From the NCBI RefSeq assembly GCF_013409985.1, contig NZ_JACCBY010000002.1, forward strand, positions 372,001 through 436,000: DNA of 64,000 bases, read 5' to 3'. The position numbers and the translations under genes were made by a program. This DNA is from Sphingomonas melonis. GTDB lineage: Bacteria; Pseudomonadota; Alphaproteobacteria; Sphingomonadales; Sphingomonadaceae. Below are positions 53,677 through 62,570 of this stretch, one piece after another; position 1 is the stretch's first letter; the number at the start of each line of letters is the position of its first letter. Below the pieces are notes generated by a model. That model did not search any database. It had not been told where the DNA came from and saw nothing but the letters and a program-made list of their open reading frames with translations.

Positions 53677-53982
53677 ATGTTTCGCTATGTGATCGCGGCA
53701 ACCGCCATGACCCTGTTCGGCGGTGGTGCCGTCGCGCAGACCGCCCAGACCGGCTCGCACAATCCCGCCGTCAAGAACGGCGCGCCGCACACGATCGCTG
53801 CTCCGGCGAAGGGGGCGAACTCCTTCACCGAGGATCAGGCGCGCGGTCGTCTCGCCAAGGCCGGTTACACCGGCATCACCAAGCTGACCAAGCGCGACGG
53901 CCTGTGGCAGGGCAGCGCGATGAAGGGCGGCAAGCGGGCAACGGTGATGCTCGACTACAAGGGCAACGTCACCGCCCGCTGA
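53677..53982 (+). CDS. Small exported PepSY-like protein
   Basis: 101 residues from the ATG at 53677, which follows GAAGAGGAGACGTTCC. A signal peptide (MFRYVIAATAMTLFGGGAVAQ) precedes a PepSY-like segment (SFTEDQARGRLAKAGYTGITKL, WQGSAMKGGKRATVMLDYKGNV). It likely sits in the periplasm, where such domains bind or inhibit proteases or metals. It is followed 27 bp later by a stress protein gene. Confidence 0.75.
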   Translation: MFRYVIAATAMTLFGGGAVAQTAQTGSHNPAVKNGAPHTIAAPAKGANSFTEDQARGRLAKAGYTGITKLTKRDGLWQGSAMKGGKRATVMLDYKGNVTAR

Positions 53983-54009
53983 TCGACCGACGCCTTTAGG
54001 AGAGATATC

Positions 54010-54639
54010 ATGACCCAGACCATCACCCGCCTGTTCGACGATTATGCCGACGCTACCAATGCGATCCGCGAACTCGAAGCGATCGGCGTGCCCCACGATC
54101 ATCTCAGCATCGTCGCCAGCAACGCCGACAAGCGCCACGGCGAGCATGTCGATCAGGACCATGACGGCGTCAACGACCATGGCGACGTCAGCCGTGGCGT
54201 GTCGACCGGTGCGGTGCTCGGCGGTGCTGGCGGCCTGCTCGCCGGGCTCGGCCTGCTCGCCATTCCGGGTCTCGGCCCGATCGTCGCGGCCGGCTGGCTG
54301 GCGGCGACCGCCGCGGGTGCCGGCATCGGTGCGGCAGGTGGCGCGGCGACCGGCAGCATCGTCGGCGCGCTGAAGAATGCCGGCCATGACGAGAATGACG
54401 CGCACGTCTACGCCGAGGGCGTCCGCCGCGGCGGCTCGCTGGTCAGCGCCAAGGTGCCCGATGACCTCGTACGCGAGGCGGAGGCGGTGCTCGAGCGCAA
54501 CCGCTCGGTCGACGCGCAGAGCCGCGGCGCCAGCTATCGCGAGAGCGGCTGGTCGTCGTTCGACGATACCGCGCCGGCCTATACCGCCGAGCAGGTGCAT
54601 GAGGAGCGCGCGCGCTACACGACCGGCTCGCGCCTCTGA
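54010..54639 (+). CDS. General-stress-protein-like (YflT/GsiB-type) protein with Gly/Ala-rich core
   Basis: A 209-residue protein. The N-terminal domain (TRLFDDYADATNAIRELEAIGVP, HLSIVAS) matches the general stress protein 17M/YflT fold, with Asp/His-rich segments (HVDQDHDGVNDHGDVS). The middle has three glycine-zipper-like segments (about residues 60-115) that could enter a membrane, and the C-terminus is charged. The start is supported by TTTAGGAGAGATATC. Likely expressed with the preceding small gene, ending at the terminator after 54647. Confidence 0.8.
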   Translation: MTQTITRLFDDYADATNAIRELEAIGVPHDHLSIVASNADKRHGEHVDQDHDGVNDHGDVSRGVSTGAVLGGAGGLLAGLGLLAIPGLGPIVAAGWLAATAAGAGIGAAGGAATGSIVGALKNAGHDENDAHVYAEGVRRGGSLVSAKVPDDLVREAEAVLERNRSVDAQSRGASYRESGWSSFDDTAPAYTAEQVHEERARYTTGSRL

Positions 54640-54646
54640 CGATCCC

Positions 54647-54685
54647 GCCGCCCCCGCCGGCCAGCCGCGGGGGCGGCACTTTTTT
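54647..54685 (+). terminator. Intrinsic terminator after stress genes
   Basis: GCCGCCCCCGC (54647-54657) pairs exactly with GCGGGGGCGGC (54667-54677) over an 11-bp stem, followed within three bases by TTTTTT. It is the clearest intrinsic terminator of the window. Confidence 0.85.
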
Positions 54686-54792
54686 ACATGCAATTTCCGG
54701 CCATTCGCCGCTTCTTGGTGGCTTGTTAAGTCCGGCTGTGGTTGATCACCCCGTGTCCGCCTACAATTGTCGGAAGCGGCTGATGGGGTGGT

Positions 54793-55791
54793 ATGCTGAG
54801 CCTAGTGTTGTGGACGACGGTTTCGGCCCTTTCCTCTGCGCCCGTGCAGGAGGCCCCGATCGCCCCCGCGGCTCCTGCCTCGCTCCCCACCGATCCCGCA
54901 GCGGCACCGCCGATTGCGCCCCCGGTCGCGGCGGCCCCGGCCAATCCGGCGCAACCGCTCGCCCCGTCGCAGACGCCGGTTGAAGCTGCCCACCCACCGC
55001 AGGACGTCCGCCGCGGCGACGGGCCGATCACCGACTCCGCCGACATCGTCGTCACCGCGCGCGAGAACGCCGCCAAGATCGATCCACTGCGCGCGCTCAA
55101 CGAACGCTCGTTCGAGGCGACCGAGGCGGTCGACAAGGCGCTCGTCGCGCCGATCGCCCGCGCCTACAAGAAGACCGCACCCAAGCCGTTCCGCGACGGC
55201 GTCCACAACGTGCTGTACAATCTGCGCGAGCCGGTCGTGTTCATCAACTTCCTGCTCCAGCACAAGATCGGCAAGGCGGTGGAGACGGTCGGCCGGTTCG
55301 GCATCAACACCACGATCGGGCTGCTCGGCGCCTTCGACATCGCCAAGCGCAAGCCGTTCAAGCTGCCGCGTCGCGGCAATGGCTTCGCCGACACGCTCGG
55401 CTTCTACGGCGTGCCGCCGGGGCCGTTCATGTTCCTGCCGCTGGTCGGCCCGACGACGGTGCGCGATCTGATCGGCGGCGGCGTCGACCGTCTCGTCCTG
55501 CCGATCGCCGCCGGCCGCCGCGTGACCAAGCCGGCGTTCGTCATTCCCGCCGCGGTGCTCGGCGTGCTCGATCATCGCGCCGAATTCGACGACACGTTGC
55601 ACACGCTGCACGACGATGCCGCCGATCCCTACGCCAACACCCGCACCTTCTACCTGCAACGCCGCCAGGCCGAGATCGACCACCTGCGCGGCCGCGGCAC
55701 CGGCAGTTCGAGCCCGATGTCCGAGGCCCCCAAGGCGCCGATCGATGCACGCGGCCGCGAGGTGAAGCCGGAGGTCAAGCCGGCCCCCTGA
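54793..55791 (+). CDS. mlaA: MlaA (VacJ) family phospholipid-transport protein without lipobox
   Basis: 332 residues: a hydrophobic start, a Pro/Ala-rich linker to about residue 80, then the MlaA domain (about 88-280) with DPLRALNERSF (family DPLEx-type motif), VFINFLLQHKI, RFGINTTIGLLGAFDIA and GFADTLGFYGVPPGPFMFLPLVGPT. The C-terminal tail is polar. MlaA works at the outer membrane with OmpC-type porins to remove phospholipid from the outer leaflet. The usual lipobox Cys is not present, and an in-frame TGA at 54781 rules out a longer start, so it is either membrane-held by its hydrophobic start or anchored otherwise. Confidence 0.88.
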   Translation: MLSLVLWTTVSALSSAPVQEAPIAPAAPASLPTDPAAAPPIAPPVAAAPANPAQPLAPSQTPVEAAHPPQDVRRGDGPITDSADIVVTARENAAKIDPLRALNERSFEATEAVDKALVAPIARAYKKTAPKPFRDGVHNVLYNLREPVVFINFLLQHKIGKAVETVGRFGINTTIGLLGAFDIAKRKPFKLPRRGNGFADTLGFYGVPPGPFMFLPLVGPTTVRDLIGGGVDRLVLPIAAGRRVTKPAFVIPAAVLGVLDHRAEFDDTLHTLHDDAADPYANTRTFYLQRRQAEIDHLRGRGTGSSSPMSEAPKAPIDARGREVKPEVKPAP

Positions 55792-55805
55792 CGTCCTGAG
55801 CCACG

Positions 55806-56825
55806 CTAAAGCGCGACGATGACGACGCCCCGCAGCCGCCCTTCACACGCATCGTGGAGCGCCTGCGGCGCGGCCTCCAGGCCGGTCACCATTGAAGAGG
55901 CGTAATGGAGTGCGGCATCGCGCTGCCACCCGATCCACTCGGGAAACGCATCGATGTCGTTATCGGCGCTATAACCGCGAAGCATGATGCCTTTGAGGAT
56001 GAGCTGAAAAGAGTCGAGCGTGGCCGGTGCGACGATACTGGCACCCTGCCGGTCCAGCTCCGAGGTCAACGCACCCAGCAGCACGAAGCGCGCACCTTGC
56101 CGTGCGGCCGTGACGGCCGCAGAAAGTTGCTCGCCCCCGACCATGTCGATGAAGACATCGATGCCGCCCGGTGCGGCGGCGGCCAATTGTTCGGTCAGCG
56201 ACCCCGCGTCGCGCAAGACCACGGCATCATAGCCGAGTTCGCTGCGCATCCAGCCGGCTTTGTCGCGACTGCCCGTGCTGCCGATCACCCGTCCGGCGCC
56301 GAGCCTGCGGGCGATTTGACCGGCCATCGAACCGATCGCACCCGCGCCACTCGATATGAAGACCGTGTCCCCTTCGCGCAGCGAGATGGCCCGGGTGAGC
56401 GCTGCATAGGCGGTCCAGCCATGGCCTAGATAGGCAGCCGGTTCGATCGGTCCGCGCCCGAGCGGGACGCATTGCTGGATCGGCACAGCGGCAAGGTCAC
56501 GCCAGCCAAACGGGTGAGAGACGAAGTCGCCGATCGAAAAGGTGCTGTCGGGCGGACAGGAGAGCACCTCGCCAATCGCACCGTCAGCCAATGCATCGCC
56601 CGGCTTGAGCGCAGGGAACGGTATGCCCTCCACCGCTTGCGCATCGCGCCGCGCCATCAATCGAGTGGAGATCGAAACGCGGAACCAGCGATTACGGACA
56701 ACCAGATCATTCGGCCCAGGTGCAGGCAACGGCGTGTCGACGATCGCGAGATCCGCCGGCTGGATCATGGCATCGGGATATCGTGCCAGTTGGATTCGAC
56801 GGGAAATGGACAAGTTGTTCGTCAT
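55806..56825 (-). CDS. MDR-family NADP-dependent oxidoreductase (CurA/LTB4-dehydrogenase-like)
   Basis: 339 residues from the ATG at 56825, preceded by GCGGAGGCTTCA. A GroES-like N-domain with no zinc-site Cys is followed by a Rossmann domain with VFISSGAGAIGSMAGQIARRL and VIGSTGSRDKAGWMRSELGYDAVV. The family (COG2130-type) reduces alpha,beta-unsaturated carbonyls with NADPH. It is divergent from the TetR gene, with a 17-bp palindrome between them, so TetR likely represses it. Confidence 0.88.
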   Translation of the reverse strand: MTNNLSISRRIQLARYPDAMIQPADLAIVDTPLPAPGPNDLVVRNRWFRVSISTRLMARRDAQAVEGIPFPALKPGDALADGAIGEVLSCPPDSTFSIGDFVSHPFGWRDLAAVPIQQCVPLGRGPIEPAAYLGHGWTAYAALTRAISLREGDTVFISSGAGAIGSMAGQIARRLGAGRVIGSTGSRDKAGWMRSELGYDAVVLRDAGSLTEQLAAAAPGGIDVFIDMVGGEQLSAAVTAARQGARFVLLGALTSELDRQGASIVAPATLDSFQLILKGIMLRGYSADNDIDAFPEWIGWQRDAALHYASSMVTGLEAAPQALHDACEGRLRGVVIVAL

Positions 56826-56882
56826 TGAAGCCTCCGCTGGGCGCGCATGTGACGGCCGTGCACCGCAGCCGTGATTAGATAC

Positions 56883-56899
56883 TGACTGGCGGTCAGTCA
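56883..56899. promoter_or_regulatory. TetR-type operator between MDR and TetR genes
   Basis: TGACTGGCGGTCAGTCA is an imperfect palindrome whose outer parts TGACTG and CAGTCA are inverse complements. It has the TGACTGACNNN style of TetR-family operators. It lies between the divergent starts at 56825 and 56967. Confidence 0.65.
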
Positions 56900-56966
56900 A
56901 TATTGAGTGTCTTTCCTCCTATTGGGATTGAGGGCACGGACGGCGTCAGCCACCACGGAACGAGCC

Positions 56967-57569
56967 ATGCCAGCCAAAGCCAGAACCAAGCCCGCCGAAG
57001 AGCGCCGGGATGATCTGCTGAATGCCGCAGAGCATCTGTTCGTCAGGCAAGGCGTGGCAGCCACCACAATCGAACAGATCACCTCTGGCGCGGGCGTGGC
57101 GAAAGGCAGCTTCTACCTGCACTTCACCTCGAAGGAGGATGTCATCGCCGCCCTGCGCTTGCGGTTCGCCGTTCGCATCGGGAGCGAGATCAGCGTCGCA
57201 GGCGATCGCGTCGCGGCCGACGACTGGCGTGGGCGTTTGGCTGCATGGGCCACCGCCTGCGCGGACGCTTATGCCCTTTTGGCACCGCTACATGCGGTCC
57301 TATTCAGCGAAGTTCCGCCCCGCAACAGCGACGGACTTGCTGACAACCCGTTGATCGACGATTTGACGCAATTGCTCGCCGCAGGCAGCGCAGCGGAGGC
57401 ATGGTCGGTCGACGATCCGCTATTCACCGCGATCTTCTTGTTCAACGCGCTTCATGGCGTGATCCTCGACGCGGCAAGATACGGCGGCCGTGACGAACTC
57501 AACCGCCGCATCGTCGATCATAGCGCCAGGCTGGTCGGGCCGCCGGTGAGCGCGTCTTCGCGCGCCTAG
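56967..57569 (+). CDS. TetR family transcriptional regulator
   Basis: 200 residues from the ATG at 56967. The N-terminal HTH region reads LLNAAEHLFVRQGVAATTIEQITSGAGVAKGSFYLHF (residues about 15-50), followed by a helical ligand domain (about 60-200). It is divergent from the MDR reductase gene and probably represses it through the palindrome between them. Its stop TAG at 57567-57569 overlaps the crtW stop through a shared CTAG. Confidence 0.88.
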   Translation: MPAKARTKPAEERRDDLLNAAEHLFVRQGVAATTIEQITSGAGVAKGSFYLHFTSKEDVIAALRLRFAVRIGSEISVAGDRVAADDWRGRLAAWATACADAYALLAPLHAVLFSEVPPRNSDGLADNPLIDDLTQLLAAGSAAEAWSVDDPLFTAIFLFNALHGVILDAARYGGRDELNRRIVDHSARLVGPPVSASSRA

Positions 57570-58282
57570 CCGCGCTTGATGCGGGGCAGCTGCCACCAGG
57601 GGGTCTGCGGGCTCAGGTGATGTTCGTGGTGATAGGTGCCGAAGTGGAAGCAGGTCGCCAGCGACGCGAGCGGCGACAGCGTGTTGCTGCGGGCATTGTG
57701 CGCATCAGCGAACGGCGTCTCGCCGTGACGGTGCGGCAGGTAGGTGCCGAACAGGAACAATTGCGCCAACGCGAGCAGCGCCGGCACCGCCCAGAACACC
57801 ACGATGTTGAGCAATGAGGCGCCGAGCAGCATGTACAGGATCGCCGCCGCGGTGATCCGCAGGATCTGGCCGTGCGTGTAATAGCCGCGGAAGAAGTGGA
57901 CGAACCACGGCAGCGCGCTGCGCGGCGCGTCGGCATGGAAATCGGGATCGTGCTCGGTTCCGGGGGCGGCGTGATGCGCATGGTGCAGCGGATAGAGCGC
58001 GCGATACGACAGGCCGGCATAGGCGCCCAGGCACAGCGTCCCGACCACGGCATTGCGCGCGCGATGCCCGGGGGCGAACGAGCCGTGCATGCAATCGTGC
58101 GCGATGATGAACAGCCCGGTGCTCAGCCACGCCTGCACGACGATCAGCAGCAGCGCGAGCGGCAGCGTCGCCGCCTGCCAGTCCCAGAAGAAGATGCCGC
58201 CGATATGGATGGCGAGCCACGCGCCGCCAATGGCCAGCGCCAGCACCAGGCTACGGCGCGCCGTGGCCGGGCCGCCGCTCAT
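57566..58282 (-). CDS. crtW: Beta-carotene ketolase CrtW
   Basis: A 238-residue membrane di-iron oxygenase of the fatty-acid-desaturase superfamily. The histidine motifs HDCMH (62-66), HHAHH (100-104) and HHEHH (218-222), together with PGTEHDPDF, match CrtW. Several membrane helices are present. It adds 4,4'-keto groups to beta-carotene or zeaxanthin using O2. Its start ATG overlaps the end of crtZ by 4 bp, so the pair can make canthaxanthin, zeaxanthin and astaxanthin-type products. A frame extending upstream into crtZ is not the real start. Confidence 0.9.
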   Translation of the reverse strand: MSGGPATARRSLVLALAIGGAWLAIHIGGIFFWDWQAATLPLALLLIVVQAWLSTGLFIIAHDCMHGSFAPGHRARNAVVGTLCLGAYAGLSYRALYPLHHAHHAAPGTEHDPDFHADAPRSALPWFVHFFRGYYTHGQILRITAAAILYMLLGASLLNIVVFWAVPALLALAQLFLFGTYLPHRHGETPFADAHNARSNTLSPLASLATCFHFGTYHHEHHLSPQTPWWQLPRIKRG

Positions 58283-58746
58283 CGCCCGGCGCGATCGGCG
58301 AGCTTGCGCTTCAGCTTGGCCGGATCGGGCGCGAACAGGAAGCCGAAGCTGACGCCGCCCTCCTTGCCCTTTACCGCATGGTGCAGCCGGTGCGCCTGCA
58401 ACAGCCGCTTGGAATAGCCGCGCCGCGGCACCCAGCGCATGCCGAAGCGCTGGTGCACCATCATGTCGTGCACGAAGGCATAGATGCCGCCGTACAGCGT
58501 GATGCCGAGCGCCGCCCACCACAGCGGCTCCCAGCGGAGGCCCACGACGAACAGCGTCACGACGATGACGGCGAAGCTGATCGCATAGAGGTCGTTCTTC
58601 TCGAACGCGCCGTCATGCGGCTCGTGGTGCGAGCGGTGCCAGCCCCAGCCCCAGCCGTGCATGACATATTTGTGCGTCGCCCAGGCGAAGCATTCCATGA
58701 ACAGGATCATGCCGACGACCAGGGCCAGCTTCTCATACCAGGCCAT
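58279..58746 (-). CDS. crtZ: Beta-carotene hydroxylase CrtZ
   Basis: 155 residues from the ATG at 58746. The di-iron histidine motifs HKYVMH (25-30), HRSHH (37-41), HDMMVH (93-98) and HRLHH (119-123) identify a bacterial CrtZ, with about four membrane helices. It hydroxylates the beta-ionone rings at C3 and C3'. It lies directly upstream of crtW in the same transcript with a 4-bp overlap. The rest of the carotenoid pathway (crtB, crtI, crtY) is not in this window. Confidence 0.92.
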   Translation of the reverse strand: MAWYEKLALVVGMILFMECFAWATHKYVMHGWGWGWHRSHHEPHDGAFEKNDLYAISFAVIVVTLFVVGLRWEPLWWAALGITLYGGIYAFVHDMMVHQRFGMRWVPRRGYSKRLLQAHRLHHAVKGKEGGVSFGFLFAPDPAKLKRKLADRAGR

Positions 58747-58854
58747 CGCCAACTCCCTGCCGCGGCCGAGCCATGACTCGGGGGCGGCCTCGTCGTTATC
58801 TATGCCATAACCGCAGGCAAACAAGGCCGTAGCGGCCGATGTCTCCGCCCGCCG

Positions 58855-61161
58855 TCACCGCGAGGACATCGAGAAGGGCCGCGCCGCACGACCGCTGCCC
58901 CAGCGTTTGTCCGGCACCGCGGCCATCGTGAAGCGCAGTTCGCCACCGGCGCGCAGCTCGGCGTCGCGCAGATAGCTGCGGGTCAGCGGCACGCCATTCA
59001 GCGTCACCGCCGCTATGTAGCGGTTCGTCGGCGACAGTCCGTCCGCGACGACGACGAAGCGCTTGCCGTCGGGCAGGTTGAGCACCGCGCGATCCACGAA
59101 TGGCCGCCCGATGACATATTCGTTCGATCCGGGCGCGACCGGATAGAAGCCGAGCGCGGTGAAGACGAGCCACGCCGACATCTGACCGAGATCGTCGTTG
59201 CCGGCGAGCCCGTCCGGCGTCGGCTTGTATTGCGAGGCGACGATCTGCGCGAGCCGCTCCTGCGTCCGCCACGGCGCGCCGGCATAATCGTAGAGATAGG
59301 CGACATGGTGGCTCGGCTCGTTGCCGTGGATATATTGGCCGATCAGCCCGGCGATATCCTCGGCATGGCTGTAGTCGAGCTTCGACGTGTCATAGTCGAA
59401 CATCGCGTCGAGCTTGGCGATCGCCTTCGCGTCGCCGCCCAGCAGGCGGAACAGGCCGGCCTGATCCTGCGGCATGAACCAGCTATATTGCCACGCATTG
59501 CCCTCGGTATAATCCGACCCGTAGTTGATCGCGGTGGGGTCGAACGGGGTGCGGAACGCGCCGCTCGATAGCCGGGCGCGCAGCCAGCCGCTCTTGCCGT
59601 CGAAGCTGTTGCGCCAATTGCCGGCGCGCGTCTCGAACCGGTCGGCGATCGCGTCGCGCCCCATCGCTCGCGCCATCCGCGCGATGGTCCAGTCGTCATA
59701 GGCATATTCGACCGTCTTTGATGCCGCCTCCGGCTCCTTGTCGATCGGCACGTAGCCGCGCGCCATATAGTCGCCGAGCCCGCCGTACGGCGCATAGCTG
59801 GCGCTCGCGACCATCGCATCGAGCGCGGCAGCGGCGTCGAAGCCGCGGATGCCCTTCATATAGGCGTCGGCGATCACCGGGGCGGCGTGATAGCCGATCA
59901 TCGTCCAGGTCTCGCGCCCGGCGAACTGCCACACCGGCAGGATGCCGTCGGGACTATGCTGGCGGCTGGCGACGAGCGAGCGCACCACGTCGACCGTGGT
60001 CTGTGCCGGCTGGACCAGCGTCAGCAGCGGATGCTCGGCGCGGAACGTGTCCCAGAGCGAAAAGGTCGAGCGGAAGGTGAAGCCGTCGGCGCGATGCACC
60101 TGGTCGTCCGGTCCGCGATAGCGGCCGTCGGCGTCGCTCCACACGCTCGGCGCGAGCAGGGCGTGGTAGAGCGCGGTATAGACCGTGCGGCGCATGGGTG
60201 CCGGCGCGGCGATCTCGACCGCGCCGAGCGCTTTCGTCCAGGCGGCGGCGGTCCGCGCGCGGATCGCGTCGAAGCCACCCGCCTCGGCATCCAGATTGGC
60301 GATTGCGCCGGCTTCGTCAACGCCCGACAGCGCGACCTTTACCTCGAGCGGCGCGGCAAGCGGGCCGAAGTCGAGCCGCGCCTCCAGCGCGCGGCCGAGC
60401 TTCTCGGCCAGCGCCTCGCTGCCCCGGCCCGGTCCCTGAAAGCCCTTGTAGGTCACCGCGGTATCGCGATCGACGAAGCCGTGGCCGGTCAGCGGCGCGG
60501 AGAAGCGCATCGCGAAGAACAGCTTGCGACCCGGCGCCCAGCCGCGCGTCTCGCGAAAGCCGGTCAGCGTGCCGTCGGCGCGCAGATGCAGCCCCGACCA
60601 CAGCACCTTGCCGGGATAATTGTAGAGCGACGAACGCAGGTCGATGACCAGATGCGCCGGGACGCCCGCGGGGAAGGTGTAGCGATGCACGCCCGTGCGC
60701 GTTCCCGCGGTCAGCTCGGCACGGATGCTGCCATCGGCCAGCGTCACCGCATAATAGCCCGGCCGTGCGGTCTCGGCCGCATGGTCGAACCGCGAGCGGT
60801 AGCCCGATCCCGGGCGGGCGGGATCGCCGGGATCGAGCCGCGCCGTGCCCGCCTGCGGCGCGACGAGGATGTCGCCGAGGTCGGAATGGCCGGCACCCGA
60901 GAAATGGGTGTGGCTGAACCCCTGGATTGTCGGATCTTCGTAGCGGTAGCCGGCGGCATGGCCGTAGCAGGCGCGGATTTCGCAGCCGGTATCGGTGTCC
61001 GGCGACAGCTGCACCATCCCGAACGGCGCGGTCGCTCCCGGAAAGGTATGCCCCTCGCCCGCCGTTCCGATCATCGGGTCGACCGCCTCGATCGGCGCGC
61101 CCCCGGCTTGCGCGAAGGCGGGCGTGGTGGCGAGCAGGGGGAGGAGGAAAGCGTAACGCAT
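58855..61161 (-). CDS. GH92 family alpha-mannosidase, exported
   Basis: 768 residues with a signal peptide (MRYAFLLPLLATTPAFAQ). The GH92 domain runs along almost the full length: VDPMIGTAGEGHTFPGATAPFGMVQLSPDT at the start, QGFSHTHFSGAGHSDLG, then YTEGNAWQYSWFMPQD, and GNDDLGQMSAWLVFTALGFYPVAPG near the end, which hold the Ca2+ and catalytic-acid residues of the family. It would trim alpha-linked mannose from glycans, in the periplasm or outside. It is followed downstream by crtZ on the same strand, but the two are not clearly linked. Confidence 0.93.
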   Translation of the reverse strand: MRYAFLLPLLATTPAFAQAGGAPIEAVDPMIGTAGEGHTFPGATAPFGMVQLSPDTDTGCEIRACYGHAAGYRYEDPTIQGFSHTHFSGAGHSDLGDILVAPQAGTARLDPGDPARPGSGYRSRFDHAAETARPGYYAVTLADGSIRAELTAGTRTGVHRYTFPAGVPAHLVIDLRSSLYNYPGKVLWSGLHLRADGTLTGFRETRGWAPGRKLFFAMRFSAPLTGHGFVDRDTAVTYKGFQGPGRGSEALAEKLGRALEARLDFGPLAAPLEVKVALSGVDEAGAIANLDAEAGGFDAIRARTAAAWTKALGAVEIAAPAPMRRTVYTALYHALLAPSVWSDADGRYRGPDDQVHRADGFTFRSTFSLWDTFRAEHPLLTLVQPAQTTVDVVRSLVASRQHSPDGILPVWQFAGRETWTMIGYHAAPVIADAYMKGIRGFDAAAALDAMVASASYAPYGGLGDYMARGYVPIDKEPEAASKTVEYAYDDWTIARMARAMGRDAIADRFETRAGNWRNSFDGKSGWLRARLSSGAFRTPFDPTAINYGSDYTEGNAWQYSWFMPQDQAGLFRLLGGDAKAIAKLDAMFDYDTSKLDYSHAEDIAGLIGQYIHGNEPSHHVAYLYDYAGAPWRTQERLAQIVASQYKPTPDGLAGNDDLGQMSAWLVFTALGFYPVAPGSNEYVIGRPFVDRAVLNLPDGKRFVVVADGLSPTNRYIAAVTLNGVPLTRSYLRDAELRAGGELRFTMAAVPDKRWGSGRAARPFSMSSR

Positions 61162-61269
61162 GCAGCGAGTTAAGCAGGTGTCGCCGGGCGGCGAAAGCCC
61201 TGCCCGGCGGCTACGCCGAGGTCGTCAGCGCAGGGCGGTCGGGGGGCCGATAGCCAGCCCCCGTCCCGA

Positions 61270-62385
61270 TTAGGCCTGCTGCGGGATGATGCTGATCATC
61301 TCGTCTTCGCCCGGCTCCTTCGCGGGCTTGAGCTTGAGTGCCTGATCGGGTGCGACGTGGCGGCTGCGCGTCATCGGCTCCAGCGTCACCGTCTCGCCGG
61401 TTTCGAGCGAGCGTTCCACCGCCGCCAGCACGCGCATGTCGAGCAGCCCTTCCTCGCCGTCGGCTTCGGGATGCGCATCGTTGAGGATGCAGCCGGAGAA
61501 ATATTGCGTCTCGTTGCCGAACTGTTCGACCGGGTCGAACTTATGCTCCTTGCTGCCCTCGCTGGTCTTTTCGACATAGCGGATGCCGATCTTCGGACCG
61601 AACATGAAGCTCGGCGAGGCATGGATGCTCGCCTTGGTGCCGATCAGCTCGAAGAATTCGGACGGCGCGGTGGCATAGCTTACCGTGAACTGCGCGACGC
61701 GCTCGCCGGGGAAGCGCAGCGTCACCGCGACCGTGTCGTGGAAGTTGAAGCCGCGGTCCGGCGTCTTGGTGCCGACGGCGTGCACGGCGATCGGCTCCAG
61801 CCCGAACAGGTTGCGCACCGCGTTGAGCGGATAGGTGCCCATATCCGGCACCGGCCCGCCCCAATAGCCGTTGTGCCCGCGCGAATTGGCCTCGGCGACG
61901 TTCTGCGCGAAGGTCGATACGAAGCTGCGCAGCTCGCCGAATTCGTTGTTGCGCGCGCGGGTGATCATCTCGACCGTGCCGGGCTCGTGGTGCAGGCGAT
62001 AGGCAATCATCAGCTTGGCGCCGCGGGTCTTCTGCGCCGCGAGGATCTGTTCGGCCTCGGCGACGCTCGACGCCATCGGCTTCTCGAGCAGGACGTGGAT
62101 GCCCGCCTCCAGCGCGGGCACCGCATATTGCATGTGGAGGAAGTTGGGCGTCGCGATATAGACCGCATCGATCTCGCCCGACGCCAGCAGCTCGGCATAT
62201 TGATCGTAGCCCCACGCCTTGATGCCATAGAGTTTGGCGAGCTTGTCGGCCTTGACGGGATCACCGGTGACCAATGCGGCCAGTTCCGAGTTGTTGGTGC
62301 GCGCGACGCCGGGCATGAACGCCTGCTGCGAGATCTGCCCGCCTGCGACGACGGCGTAGCGCACCTTCTTGGTGTGTCCGAACAT
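61270..62385 (-). CDS. Gfo/Idh/MocA family oxidoreductase (GFOR-like)
   Basis: A 371-residue dehydrogenase: Rossmann fold with YAVVAGGQISQQAFMPGV, the intact EKP motif in HVLLEKPMASSVAEA, and the C-terminal catalytic Asp region YWGGPVPDMGTYPLNAVRNLFGL. Resembles cytoplasmic forms of glucose-fructose oxidoreductase-type enzymes; no Tat signal is seen. The neighbours, GH92 and GH9 enzymes on the same strand, suggest carbohydrate use. The gap of about 185 bp upstream to the GH9 gene is non-coding. Confidence 0.88.
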   Translation of the reverse strand: MFGHTKKVRYAVVAGGQISQQAFMPGVARTNNSELAALVTGDPVKADKLAKLYGIKAWGYDQYAELLASGEIDAVYIATPNFLHMQYAVPALEAGIHVLLEKPMASSVAEAEQILAAQKTRGAKLMIAYRLHHEPGTVEMITRARNNEFGELRSFVSTFAQNVAEANSRGHNGYWGGPVPDMGTYPLNAVRNLFGLEPIAVHAVGTKTPDRGFNFHDTVAVTLRFPGERVAQFTVSYATAPSEFFELIGTKASIHASPSFMFGPKIGIRYVEKTSEGSKEHKFDPVEQFGNETQYFSGCILNDAHPEADGEEGLLDMRVLAAVERSLETGETVTLEPMTRSRHVAPDQALKLKPAKEPGEDEMISIIPQQA

Positions 62386-62570
62386 GGTTTCGGCCTTTCA
62401 TTCGGTGATGGTGGATGCCGGACGAACGAAGCGTCCATGCAATTGTTGCACCGCACCCACCCTCACCGGCCTACCTGCACCGGCCGTCCGCGATCACCAT
62501 GCGCGCCGCCGAGCCAGAGACTTGGCCGGCGGCGGCACGTCGCATCATGTCTCTTAGCCGACCGGCGCGG

